From assembly GCF_900197875.1 (NCBI RefSeq), contig NZ_FZMO01000212.1:1-45666 (forward strand): DNA of 45,666 bases, in the 5' to 3' direction. Shown here one piece after another: positions 1 through 8,348 of this stretch (position 1 is the stretch's first letter; the number at the start of each line of letters is the position of its first letter). Source of the DNA: Frankia canadensis. Lineage in GTDB: Bacteria > Actinomycetota > Actinomycetes > Frankiales > Frankiaceae. The translations under genes and the position numbers were made by a program. Under the pieces are notes generated by a model, which saw only the letters and a program-made list of their open reading frames with translations, did no database searches and was not told where the DNA came from.

Positions 1-52
1 CCGATGGTACTGCATGGGGGACCGTGTGGGAGAGTAGGACGCCGCCGGACTT
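1..52 (+). rRNA. rrf: 5S ribosomal RNA, 3' end only
   Basis: The first ~52 bases match the 3' part of an actinobacterial 5S rRNA, including the typical GGAGAGTAGGACGCCGCCGG stretch that pairs back to form helix 1. The 5' part lies outside the window. A strong hairpin terminator follows at once, as expected at the end of an rRNA operon. The exact 3' end is estimated to within a few bases. Confidence 0.88.
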
Positions 53-56
53 ACAT

Positions 57-104
57 ATGTGGGGCCGTTTCGACTGTGGTCGGGACGGCCCCACATGTTT
101 TTCC
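57..104 (+). terminator. Intrinsic terminator of the rRNA operon
   Basis: A perfect 12-bp stem (57-68 pairs with 85-96) encloses a 16-nt loop and is followed by GTTTTT, a rare T-run in this GC-rich sequence. It begins about 5 nt after the 5S 3' end, so it should close the rRNA transcript. Confidence 0.85.
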
Positions 105-258
105 AGGGACGTTCCCGCCCCGGTCCGGAGCCCGCCACCGATACGGTGACCGGCACCGCCGGGCACACCCCGTACTGTGGACGTCGTCCAGTGGCGGGCG
201 CGCCCTGGCCAGAAAGCAGACCCGCCGGGGTAGGCGGAACGAAGGGGAACGGCCGTTC

Positions 259-2256
259 ATGGCGAGGGAAGACAGAGCGAACGACGACGGCCGATCCGGG
301 CCAGCGGCCGGAGGCCGGCGGCAGCGCTCCGACCGGTCACAGCAGACCGAACGCGGTCCGTGGCGAGGCGGCGGGTCCGCGTCGGGCCGAGGTGCTGGCG
401 CCCGCGGTTCGGGGTCGTCCCGTGGCAGCTGGTCCGGTGACTCCACCGGCGCGCCTGGCCGGTTCCGCGCCGGTCAGGGTGCCTCTGGTGCCGGCACACG
501 TGGGGGTCAGCAGCGCGATGGTCGGCCGCGCCAGGTGCGCGGCGACGGAGCGGACGCGGCGAGCTCGACCTCGTTTCGGCGTTCCGGTGCCAGGCCCGTG
601 GCCGGCCGGCCCGAGCGCTCCCCGTCCCGTGGCGCGGAGGACTCCGGCGGGCGCGCGGTGACAGCCGAGGCCGCCTGGCGGGCGCGCCAGGTCGGACGCA
701 CCGACGGCGCGGACGCGCCGCGTGGCAGCGGCGCGGCCCGCGGCGGCCCGCGTCCCTTCCGTGATCGCTCCGAGCGGCCCGAGCGGCCACGCCGAGACAG
801 CAGCCCGGCGCGGAGTTCGACATCGCGCGACGAGGTCCATCCCCGGCGGGACCCGGGCGGTCGCTTCGGCGGCGCTGGGCACGGCGACCGGGACCGGACG
901 CAACGTGGCGGGAGTTCGCAGGGCCGGGGTGGCCCTGCGGGCGGCTATCGACAGCAGAGCGGTCCGCGTCGTCAGCCTGGCGCTGATGCCCGGGGCGGGT
1001 TCGCGGGTGGCAGGGACCGTCCGCGTCCGGCCAGCGATCTTCGCCGACCGGATCGTCCCAGCCGGCCCGACTACCGCACAGGCACGCCACGCCCGGCGGG
1101 CGAGCCCGACAGGCGCCAAGCCCCCGGGATCGGACCGAGGCGCGAGCCCACCGTCGGCGAGCCGCGCCGCGCTGACCGTGACGACGCGTCGAGAAGCGCT
1201 CGCGCGACTCCGGTGGAGCGCGACGTGCCGACGGCGTCACGTCCGGCCGATGCTCGGCGGACGCGGGACGGTCGGACCTCGCGGGAACCGCAGGCCGGAC
1301 CGGGCCGGGTCGATCGTGATCGCGCCCCGACCGATCGTGGCGTCGCGCCGCGAGCACAGGGGCGTCCGGGAGCGTCAACGGGATCCGGAGATCGCGGGCG
1401 CCCCGACCATGGGAAGCGGCCGGATCGACCTGGCCGCCCGCAGCGGGGCGACCGCCCGGCCGGCCCCGGCGCCCGGGCAGGGCGTCCGGAGCGCACGGAC
1501 CGCCCGGAGCGGGCCGTGGGTGGCAGCCGGCGGCCGCGGGTGCAGACACCGCCGCTTCCCGACGAGGCACGTGCCGACCTGCTTGACCACGACGTACGAC
1601 GGTCGCTGCGAGGCCTGCCATCCTCGATGGCGGACACGATCGCGCGCCATCTCGTCGCCACCGCGCTGCTGCTCGACGACGACCCCGCGGCCGCTCTCGC
1701 GCACGCACGGGCCGCGGCCGACCGGGTGCCGCGCCTGCCCGCGGTGCGGGAGGCCGTCGGCATCGCCGCCTATCACGCGGCCGAGTACAGCACCGCTCTG
1801 GTCGAGCTGCGCGCCGCGCGGCGCATGGACGGCTCCGCGCACAACCTGCCGCTGATGGCCGACAGCGAGCGCGGGCTCGGCCGGCCCGAGCGTGCCGTCG
1901 CCTACCTGCGTGATCCACAGATCGAGGAACTCGATCCGGAGACCCGCGCCGAGCTGCTGATCGTCGTCTCCGGCGCGCGGCGGGATCTCAATCAGCCCGA
2001 GGCGGCCGTCGTCCTGCTGCGTGATCTCGCCACCGCGAAGGGATCGCCGGAGCCATGGACGGCGAGACTCTGGTACGCCTACGCCGAGGCGCTGCTCGCC
2101 GCGGGGCGTCCCGAGCAGGCGGCGCACTGGTTCACCTCCACCGCGGCGATCGACGAGGGCGAGACCGACGCCGCGGCCCGCGCCTACCTCATCACCACCG
2201 GCGAGCCCATGCCGGCGGAGGACGACGAGGACACCGAGACGGGTCCGACCAGCTAG
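259..2256 (+). CDS. TPR protein with very long Arg/Gly/Pro-rich disordered N-terminus
   Basis: This 665-aa protein has two unlike halves. Residues 1 to about 427 are low-complexity and disordered, rich in Arg, Gly, Asp, Pro and Ser with many RG/GR pairs. Residues 428-650 form helical TPR-like repeats, for example the stretch around WYAYAEALLAAGRPEQAAHW. The ATG at 259 has an AAGGGGAA ribosome site about 10 nt upstream; the open frame runs back into the 5S rRNA, so longer starts are not credible. Actinobacterial relatives with shorter basic N-termini exist, and no enzymatic motif is visible. The tail could bind RNA or protein partners, but that is inference. It ends in a 4-bp CTAG overlap with the convergent DUF1015 gene. 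Confidence 0.85.
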   Translation: MAREDRANDDGRSGPAAGGRRQRSDRSQQTERGPWRGGGSASGRGAGARGSGSSRGSWSGDSTGAPGRFRAGQGASGAGTRGGQQRDGRPRQVRGDGADAASSTSFRRSGARPVAGRPERSPSRGAEDSGGRAVTAEAAWRARQVGRTDGADAPRGSGAARGGPRPFRDRSERPERPRRDSSPARSSTSRDEVHPRRDPGGRFGGAGHGDRDRTQRGGSSQGRGGPAGGYRQQSGPRRQPGADARGGFAGGRDRPRPASDLRRPDRPSRPDYRTGTPRPAGEPDRRQAPGIGPRREPTVGEPRRADRDDASRSARATPVERDVPTASRPADARRTRDGRTSREPQAGPGRVDRDRAPTDRGVAPRAQGRPGASTGSGDRGRPDHGKRPDRPGRPQRGDRPAGPGARAGRPERTDRPERAVGGSRRPRVQTPPLPDEARADLLDHDVRRSLRGLPSSMADTIARHLVATALLLDDDPAAALAHARAAADRVPRLPAVREAVGIAAYHAAEYSTALVELRAARRMDGSAHNLPLMADSERGLGRPERAVAYLRDPQIEELDPETRAELLIVVSGARRDLNQPEAAVVLLRDLATAKGSPEPWTARLWYAYAEALLAAGRPEQAAHWFTSTAAIDEGETDAAARAYLITTGEPMPAEDDEDTETGPTS

Positions 2257-3617
2257 TCCAGCGGGCGCAGCAGGAGTCCCGTACGGGGTTTGGGCGTGAA
2301 CAGGGTCGATTTGCGAGGCATGCGTTCTCCGGCCTCGGCGACCGCGGTGACGTCCGTGACCGGTGTCGGGTTGAGCAGCAGGGCCGTGCCGCCGCCCGCC
2401 GCCGCGGCGGCGATCGCGGCCGCGGCGTCGTGGTGGTAGCCGACGACCTCCACGGTGTCGGCCAGGCCCCAGACGTCGACGATCAAAGCCAGGTGGGCGA
2501 CGGTGACGTCGAGGCGGCGGAAGGCCGCCGAGCGCTGCGCTGGCAGGCTGCGGGCGAGCAGCTCCGGTGACGGCTCGCTGAGCAGGTAGGCGGAGACCCC
2601 GTCGGTGACGGCGAACGCGTGCCCGTCCCTTCCCGCGTCGGCGAGCATCTCGAGCAGCCGCCGCGGGTCGACGGCCGCGCTCGAGGCCCGACCGATGCCG
2701 GTGGCGATCCCGATACCCGGGGTTCTGACCGGCGCGCCGGCGCCGGACGCCTCGACCCTCGCCGTGTCGGGACCTGCGAGGTGGCGGACGCTGAAGGCGG
2801 CGGCGGCCCGGCGTACGGCGTCGTCAAGGCGCAGGCCCGCCACCGCTCGATGTATCGCGTGCACGCGCGGGCCGGAGACGGTGGCGTCGACGAGGAACGC
2901 GAGCCCGAAGTCCCAGGGGCCCGGGCCGTCGCCCGCGGCGTGCCGCTCCGCCTGGTACTGCCGGTAGGTGGCGTAACGATGATGGCCGTCGGCGATGACG
3001 GCGTGCCGGGGCAGCAGGTCGGCGGCGACGGTCGCGAGGACCGCGGGATCGTCGATCGTCCACAGCCGATGGGTGACCCCGTCGTCGGTGGTCGTCTCCA
3101 CCCGTGCCGGTGTCGTGACGAGCTCGGCGACGACCCGGCTCGTCTCGCCGCCGCCGGCATAGAGCAGGAAGATCGGCTCGAGGTTCGCCCGGGTCGCCCG
3201 GGTCAGCGCCAACCGGTCCGTGACCGGCCCGGTCATGGTGTTCTCGTGCGGCAGGATGATGCCCGCCTCGGGGTCGGCGAGTGCGACGGCGCCGATCAGG
3301 CCGCGCTGCACATGGCCGTCCTGCTCCTCCTCGCAGACGTGGAGCGACGCCGTCTCGTCGCGGAGCAGCACACCGGTGTCGAGCCATTCCCGCAGGAGGC
3401 GATCGGCACTGTCGTAGTCGTCGCCGGGCAGGATCAGCCGCACCACGTTGTGTTCGTCGCGCTGCCACAGGCTGGCCCGTTCGGCGTCGTCGATGACGTC
3501 GTAGGGCGGGGAGGTCCGTGCGGCGAGCGCCGCCCCGGACACCGGGAAGCGGGCCGCCCGCACGGGGGCCAGGACAAGGCCGGCCGGTACCGGGACGGGC
3601 GTGTCGGCGTTCTCCAT
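2253..3617 (-). CDS. DUF1015 family protein
   Basis: The 454-aa protein matches the DUF1015 family by its N-terminal APPYDV-like signature (here SPPYDVIDDAER), the central HENTM...DRLALTRATRANLEPIFLLY block and the IADGHHRYATY motif. The family is widespread and sometimes annotated as SpoIIIJ-associated or HTH-fused, but its reaction is not established. The ATG at 3617 is preceded at 6 nt by TACGAT, so the mRNA is probably leaderless; the open frame further upstream has no typical domain sequence. It is convergent with the upstream TPR gene and divergent from the TPR gene at 4009. Confidence 0.85.
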   Translation of the reverse strand: MENADTPVPVPAGLVLAPVRAARFPVSGAALAARTSPPYDVIDDAERASLWQRDEHNVVRLILPGDDYDSADRLLREWLDTGVLLRDETASLHVCEEEQDGHVQRGLIGAVALADPEAGIILPHENTMTGPVTDRLALTRATRANLEPIFLLYAGGGETSRVVAELVTTPARVETTTDDGVTHRLWTIDDPAVLATVAADLLPRHAVIADGHHRYATYRQYQAERHAAGDGPGPWDFGLAFLVDATVSGPRVHAIHRAVAGLRLDDAVRRAAAAFSVRHLAGPDTARVEASGAGAPVRTPGIGIATGIGRASSAAVDPRRLLEMLADAGRDGHAFAVTDGVSAYLLSEPSPELLARSLPAQRSAAFRRLDVTVAHLALIVDVWGLADTVEVVGYHHDAAAAIAAAAAGGGTALLLNPTPVTDVTAVAEAGERMPRKSTLFTPKPRTGLLLRPLD

Positions 3618-3623
3618 GCGCGC

Positions 3624-3629
3624 ATCGTA
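3624..3629 (-). promoter_or_regulatory. Candidate -10 box of leaderless DUF1015 transcript
   Basis: TACGAT on the minus strand lies 6 nt before the ATG at 3617, which would put the transcription start at the start codon. No convincing -35 box is visible. Confidence 0.35.
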
Positions 3630-4008
3630 GGACCGGATCGCGCTCGCCCGGCCGACCCGACGCGATGACCGGCCCACCGGGCACGCCGTCTCGGCCCCAT
3701 GGTGGTCCCGGCGCGCCGCGTCGCCGCCGTCCAGGCAGCTGCGGGCGGACTGCTCACGCACCGTATGGGCGTGCCTGGGACCGGCGGTGGCGCGCCGCGC
3801 CGCGCCGAAAGTGATCATTATCCGATAAGGGAGCCTCCGACAGGCCGTTGCGGCGACACTGGTACAGGCGGTCCGGTGGTCCCCCGGTGAGAGGAGCGGT
3901 TACCCAGAGCGATACGGCCCGCCGGGCCGAGGCGGAGCGCGGCACCGGGACTGATGTCACCGGCGGCGTTGTTGGCGACAGGTGTTCGGCCATGTCCTGG
4001 AGGTGAAG
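3630..4008. other. Intergenic region between divergent DUF1015 and TPR genes
   Basis: About 380 bp without a recognisable gene. The only AT-rich patch is near 3810-3830 (GATCATTATCCGATAAG), which could hold promoter elements, but no pattern is convincing. A good ribosome site, CTGGAGG, stands at about 3997-4003 before the plus-strand gene. Confidence 0.5.
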
Positions 4009-4458
4009 ATGGCTGACGAGACCGGCCGCCCGGCGGAGACTCCGGACGGGGGCCACACGGTTCAGCCTGAGCCCGCGCGGACGGGTCCCGCCGGCGAGGT
4101 CTACGACTGGTACACGCGTGGCATGGCTCTGCTCGGCCATGGGAACGCCAACGCCGCCGTGCAGCTGCTCGCGCACGCGGTCGCGGCCGAGCCCGCGTCG
4201 CCAAGCGTGCGGGAGGCGCTGGGACGGGCCCAGTTCACCGCCGGCCAGTACCTGGCTGCCCGGGAGACGTTCGCCTGGATCGTCGACCGCCATCCCACCG
4301 ATGACTACGCGCAGTTCGGGCTCGGCCTGTCCGCGCGCAAGATCGGCGATCTGCGCGCGGCGGTCGAGCATCTCGCCCTGGCGGTCGCGATGCGTCCGGA
4401 CATCCGCCATTACGGTGTCGCCCTGCGCGGTGCCCGTGCGGCGCTGGCCCGAGCATGA
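4009..4458 (+). CDS. Small tetratricopeptide repeat protein
   Basis: The 149-aa protein has two to three TPR-like helical hairpins (residues ~25-140), with characteristic small/aromatic patterns such as EALGRAQFTAGQYLAARETF. TPR folds mediate protein-protein contacts; no catalytic motif is present. The ATG at 4009 follows GGAGGTGAAG at good spacing; the alternative upstream GTG at 3982 lacks this. It overlaps the next gene by ATGA, so it is translationally coupled to the HAD phosphatase. As I remember it, M. tuberculosis has the same pair (Rv1691-Rv1692). Confidence 0.85.
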   Translation: MADETGRPAETPDGGHTVQPEPARTGPAGEVYDWYTRGMALLGHGNANAAVQLLAHAVAAEPASPSVREALGRAQFTAGQYLAARETFAWIVDRHPTDDYAQFGLGLSARKIGDLRAAVEHLALAVAMRPDIRHYGVALRGARAALARA

Positions 4459-5600
4459 ACCTGCCTGACGCCGGCCTGGTGGCGCGCCCACGCGCCGCCG
4501 CCGGCGCCGAACCCCTGCGCGGCACCGACGGCCCGCTCGCCGCGTTGTTCGACGTCGCCCTGATGGATCTTGACGGGGTCGTCAACCGCGGGGGTTCGGC
4601 TGTGCCGCACGCCGCGGACGCCATCGCCGCGGCCGGCCGGCGCGGTCTGCGCACGATCTACGTGACGAACAACGCCCTGCGCCCGCCGGCCGAGGTCGCC
4701 GCGCGGCTGACCGGCTTCGGGGTGCCGGCGACGGCCGAGGACGTTGTCACCTCGGCACAGGCCGCGGCGCACGTGCTTGCCGCGCGTCTGCCGGCCGGCG
4801 CGCGGGTTCTGGTCCTGGGCGGACGCGGGCTGCGCCAGGCGGTCGTCGAGGAGGGGCTGACGCCGGTCGACAGCGCCGACGACGAGCCGGCCGCGGTCGT
4901 CCAGGGCTTCGATCCGGAGCTGACGTACGCTCGGATCGCCGAGGCGGCCTACGCGATCCGGGCCGGCGCCTGGTGGGTGCTGAGCAACGCCGACCGCACC
5001 GTGCCGTCCGAGCGGGGCATCGCGCCGGGGAACGGGTCGATCGCGGCGCTGCTGCGATCCGCCACCGATCGTGATCCTCTTGTCACCGGCAAGCCTGAGG
5101 TGGCGATGCACCAGGAGTCGATGCGCCGCAGCGGCGCCCGCCAGCCGATCATCGTCGGCGACCGGCTCGACACCGACATCGAGGCCGGCACGCGCTCGGG
5201 CACTCCGACCCTGCTCGTCCTCACCGGTGTCACCACCCTTTCGGACCTGCTCGCCGCGTCGCCCCCGCACCGGCCGACCTACCTGGCAGCCGACCTGCGT
5301 GGCCTGCTGCGTCCCGCGCCGGCCGCGGGCCGCGTTCCAGCGGCCGGCCCGCATGCCGCGTGCTGTGGGCCCTGGCTCGCCCGGGTCGAGGACGGCGTGC
5401 TGAGCTGGTCGCCCGTCACCCCGGCCGGGGGCACGCAGGCCGGGCCAGAACCGCCGGCGGACGACCTTGACCTCGACGCCGCTCGCGCTGCCTGCACCGC
5501 GGCCTGGGCCGCCGCCGACGACGGCGCCGCCGTGCACACGATCGCCGCGCAGCGCCCCGCGTGCTGCTCCGACCTGGCAGCTCCGGCCAGCCGTCGCTGA
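4455..5600 (+). CDS. HAD-IIA family hydrolase (NagD/glycerol-3-phosphate phosphatase-like)
   Basis: The 381-aa cytoplasmic phosphatase shows all HAD signatures: motif I DLDGVV at residues 39-44 with the DxD nucleophile pair (38-40), motif II in YVTNNA, motif III lysine in TGKPE, and motif IV GDRLDTDI near residue 235. The IIA cap lies between motifs II and III. Its position beside the TPR gene and upstream of tlyA-nadK-recN matches Rv1692, reported as a D-glycerol-3-phosphate phosphatase, so that activity is plausible but inferred. The C-terminal ~110 residues are Ala/Pro-rich and extend beyond the usual ~270-350 aa length. Start ATG overlaps the upstream stop. Confidence 0.9.
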   Translation: MNLPDAGLVARPRAAAGAEPLRGTDGPLAALFDVALMDLDGVVNRGGSAVPHAADAIAAAGRRGLRTIYVTNNALRPPAEVAARLTGFGVPATAEDVVTSAQAAAHVLAARLPAGARVLVLGGRGLRQAVVEEGLTPVDSADDEPAAVVQGFDPELTYARIAEAAYAIRAGAWWVLSNADRTVPSERGIAPGNGSIAALLRSATDRDPLVTGKPEVAMHQESMRRSGARQPIIVGDRLDTDIEAGTRSGTPTLLVLTGVTTLSDLLAASPPHRPTYLAADLRGLLRPAPAAGRVPAAGPHAACCGPWLARVEDGVLSWSPVTPAGGTQAGPEPPADDLDLDAARAACTAAWAAADDGAAVHTIAAQRPACCSDLAAPASRR

Positions 5601-5617
5601 CGTTGCGGTGCGCGGCC

Positions 5618-5956
5618 TCAGAGCAGGGAACGCACGCGCAGCAGGTCACGGACGCTCGCGTCGACCACGAGTCGACCGCTGCGCCAGGCGGTGAGCACCG
5701 ACAGTCGGCCCTCGGTGAGGGCGACGAGGTCGTCGCTGGCGACGGTCAGCACGATCTGCGCGTCGTCGCGGGGGCCCTCGCCGAGGTCGCGCAGGCAGCC
5801 GTCGCGCAGCTCGCCGTGGAAGGCGGTTCCGAGATCGGGGACGCGGCAGACGATGCGCCGGTCCGGGGCGCGCGGCGGGCGCCCCTGCGCGGCGAGCACG
5901 TCCAGCCTGGTGGCGATGGCCTGGAGTGCGGCCAGGCACTGCGACCTGTCGGCCAT
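5618..5956 (-). CDS. SCP2 sterol-binding-like small protein
   Basis: The 112-aa protein has the alpha/beta pattern and DDAQIVLTVASDDLVALTEGRLSVLTAWRSGRL segment typical of SCP2-like lipid-binding domains, in which a hydrophobic pocket holds an acyl or isoprenoid ligand. The ATG at 5956 is preferred because GGAAGGAGG lies about 10 nt upstream; the in-frame ATG at 5983 is upstream of that ribosome site and would leave it inside the gene. The gene faces the HAD gene with an 17-bp gap. Ligand unknown. Confidence 0.75.
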   Translation of the reverse strand: MADRSQCLAALQAIATRLDVLAAQGRPPRAPDRRIVCRVPDLGTAFHGELRDGCLRDLGEGPRDDAQIVLTVASDDLVALTEGRLSVLTAWRSGRLVVDASVRDLLRVRSLL

Positions 5957-6206
5957 CGGCGGATCTGGCCTCCTTCCGGTCATTTCGGATCGTTTCAGTA
6001 ATTCTCGTTCGTTTCGGTCGGTTGTGGACGTTCCCGCGAGGTGGGCTCTCCCATGGTGCCTCCCCGTACCCGCACCGCGCAGCGACGAGGTCCGGTCCGG
6101 TCATGTCCAGGGCGCCGCGGGCGCGGGCGGTCCATGAGATACGTCGCACGGGGCGCGTCACGCCGGACCGTCGCATCATCGACGGAAAGTACGGGAGGCT
6201 GACAGA

Positions 6207-6428
6207 GTGAGCACCGACAACCTGCCCGCCGAGATCCGGGACGCCCTGACCCGGCTGGACGCCCTCGATGTCCTGCCGACGTCCGCGCACGTGGAGGTCT
6301 TCGAGGAGATGAACCGTCGACTGGCCGACGCCCTCGCCGACCTGGACGGCTCCGGCTCCACCGCCGTGCCGGCCGCTGGTGCTGGCGGGCCGCGGCCCGG
6401 GCCCGGCGCGGCCCGCCCGACCCGCTGA
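6207..6428 (+). CDS. Small conserved acidic protein upstream of tlyA
   Basis: The 73-aa protein starts at GTG 6207 with GGGAGG 9 nt upstream. Residues 1-50 form a predicted amphipathic helical segment (EIRDALTRLDALD, HVEVFEEMNRRLADALADL) and the remainder is Ala/Gly/Pro-rich. A small protein occurs at this place in other actinobacteria (compare Rv1693), but no function is established. It is followed after 13 bp by tlyA on the same strand, so the two are likely cotranscribed. Confidence 0.75.
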   Translation: MSTDNLPAEIRDALTRLDALDVLPTSAHVEVFEEMNRRLADALADLDGSGSTAVPAAGAGGPRPGPGAARPTR

Positions 6429-6441
6429 GCCGGGCGGGAAG

Positions 6442-7383
6442 ATGGCGTCCCGGCGCGTACGTCTGGACAGCGAGCTGGTCCGGCGCGGTCTGGCGCGCTC
6501 CCGAGAACAGGCCGTCGACGCGATCAGCGCCGGACGGGTGCTGGTCGGCGGTATACCGGCGACGAAGGCGGCGACGGTCGTCGACGGTTCGACCTCGATT
6601 GCCCTGGCCGCCGGGGACGACCCCGGCTGGGCATCCCGCGGCGCGCACAAGCTCCTCGGCGCCTTCGCGGCGTTCGGCGTTCCCCCGTTGCCGGGGGCCA
6701 CGGAACCCGACGGCGACACCGCCGAGCCGACCGCCGAGCCGGAGGAACGCGGGCAGGTGAGGCTTTCCGTGGCCGGGCGGCGCTGTCTCGACGTCGGCGC
6801 CTCCACCGGCGGATTCACGGACGTGTTGCTGCGCCATGGCGCCGCGTCCGTCGTCGCGGTCGATGTCGGATATGGCCAGTTGCTGTGGCGGTTGCGGTCG
6901 GATCCGCGGGTGCGGGTACTGGACCGGGTCAACGCCCGCGCACTGACCCCGGAGGAGGTCGGCGATCCCGCCGAGCTGGTCGTCGGCGACCTGTCGTTCA
7001 TCTCGCTGGCGCTGGTGCTGCCGGCGCTGCGTGCCTGCGCGGCGCCGGACGCCGATTTCGTGCTGCTGGTCAAGCCGCAGTTCGAGGTCGGCCGGGAGCG
7101 GCTGGGCGCCGGCGGTGTCGTCCGTGACCCGGCCCTGCACGCGCAGACCGTGCGCGACGTCGCCGCTTCGGCGGCCGTGCTGGGCCTTGGCACGCGGGGG
7201 GTGACGGCGAGTCCGCTGCCGGGTCCGGCAGGAAACGTCGAGTACCTGCTGTGGCTCGCCGCGGGCGCGCCGCCCCTCGACGAGGCCGCGCTCGCCCGGG
7301 CGATCGAGGACGGCCCGGCGGGTTCGAGGGACGGCGCGGGCGCCGCGGCCGCCCCCGGGCATCGTGCCGGCCGGTCGAGGTGA
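6442..7383 (+). CDS. tlyA: TlyA family rRNA 2'-O-methyltransferase
   Basis: The 313-aa enzyme has an N-terminal S4 RNA-binding domain (residues ~4-65, RVRLDSELVRRGLARSREQA) and an FtsJ-like SAM methyltransferase domain with motif I CLDVGASTGGFTD near residue 115, DLSFISL, and KPQFEVG. In mycobacteria TlyA methylates ribose positions in 16S and 23S rRNA and its loss gives capreomycin resistance. An acidic insertion (TEPDGDTAEPTAEPEE) separates the domains. The ATG at 6442 follows GGGCGGGAAG; the frame open upstream overlaps the previous gene. It lies directly before nadK and recN, a standard actinobacterial order. Confidence 0.95.
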   Translation: MASRRVRLDSELVRRGLARSREQAVDAISAGRVLVGGIPATKAATVVDGSTSIALAAGDDPGWASRGAHKLLGAFAAFGVPPLPGATEPDGDTAEPTAEPEERGQVRLSVAGRRCLDVGASTGGFTDVLLRHGAASVVAVDVGYGQLLWRLRSDPRVRVLDRVNARALTPEEVGDPAELVVGDLSFISLALVLPALRACAAPDADFVLLVKPQFEVGRERLGAGGVVRDPALHAQTVRDVAASAAVLGLGTRGVTASPLPGPAGNVEYLLWLAAGAPPLDEAALARAIEDGPAGSRDGAGAAAAPGHRAGRSR

Positions 7384-7388
7384 CGGGC

Positions 7389-8276
7389 ATGACACGGGAG
7401 ATCCTTGTCGTCACCCATCCGCGCCGATCGGTGGTGCGCGAGAGCGCGCGGCGCGTGCTCGAGGGTCTGGCCGCCGCGGGAATCGCACCGCGGGTGCTGC
7501 GCGACGAGGCCGACATGCTTGAGCTCACCGGCGCCACCGTCGTCACGAACGATGACGACGCGGCGGTCGGGGTGGAGCTGGTGATGGTCCTCGGCGGGGA
7601 CGGCAGCCTGCTGCGGGGCGCCGAGTTCGCGCGCACCGCCGACGTCCCGCTGCTCGGCGTCAACCTCGGGCATGTCGGATTTCTGGCCGAGGCCGAGCCG
7701 GACGCGCTGGAATCCACCATCGACCACGTTGTCCGCAAGGACTACACGGTGGAGGATCGGATGACCGTGGACGTGACGGTCCGCCGCCGCGGTGAGATCA
7801 CCTACACCGGGTGGGCACTCAACGAGATGTCGCTGGAGAAGGCCGAGCGGGCCCGGATGCTCGAGTGTGTCCTGGAGATCGATGGCCGACCGCTGTCCCG
7901 GTGGGGGTGCGACGGCGTGATCTGCTCGACGCCCACGGGGTCGACGGCCTACGCGTTCTCCGCTGGCGGGCCGGTGATGTGGCCGGGGGTGGAGGCCCTG
8001 CTCGTCGCGCCCATCAGCGCGCACGCCCTGTTCGCCCGGCCACTGGTGCTCGCCCCGAGCTCGACCGTCGCCGTGGAGGTCGTGGAGCCCGTGCCGGGGA
8101 TCCTGTACTGCGATGGCCGGCGGCTCGCCGAGGTGCCGCCCGAGTCGCGGGTGGAAGCGGCTCGGGGCGCCCGCCCGGTCCGGCTCGCGGTGGTGCGCCC
8201 GCTGCCGTTCACCGACCGGCTCGTCGCCAAGTTCGGCCTGCCGGTCGCGGGATGGCGGGGACGCAACGGGCGCTGA
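7389..8276 (+). CDS. nadK: NAD kinase
   Basis: The 295-aa protein carries the NAD kinase signature GGDGSLL near residue 70, NLGHVGFL, the NE/D substrate block (LNEMSLEK) and the conserved CSTPTGSTAYAFSAGGP loop. It phosphorylates NAD to NADP in the cytoplasm. The ATG at 7389 is 5 bp after the tlyA stop. Together with tlyA and recN it forms an apparent cluster. Confidence 0.96.
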   Translation: MTREILVVTHPRRSVVRESARRVLEGLAAAGIAPRVLRDEADMLELTGATVVTNDDDAAVGVELVMVLGGDGSLLRGAEFARTADVPLLGVNLGHVGFLAEAEPDALESTIDHVVRKDYTVEDRMTVDVTVRRRGEITYTGWALNEMSLEKAERARMLECVLEIDGRPLSRWGCDGVICSTPTGSTAYAFSAGGPVMWPGVEALLVAPISAHALFARPLVLAPSSTVAVEVVEPVPGILYCDGRRLAEVPPESRVEAARGARPVRLAVVRPLPFTDRLVAKFGLPVAGWRGRNGR

Positions 8277-8335
8277 GCCATGGCGGTGCCGCGGGTTGTC
8301 GGGTCGGACGATGTCGGGGAATGGTGTGGTGCGGC

Positions 8336-8341
8336 TAGAGT
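8336..8341 (+). promoter_or_regulatory. Candidate -10 box of leaderless recN transcript
   Basis: TAGAGT lies 7 nt before the GTG at 8349, which places the likely transcription start at the start codon. No good ribosome site precedes this GTG, which agrees with leaderless translation. Confidence 0.45.
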
Positions 8342-8348
8342 TCGGGGC

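Noticed and set aside
4-258. N-terminal extension of the first TPR protein into the 5S rRNA
   Set aside because: It would translate rRNA and terminator; ATG 259 has a proper ribosome site.
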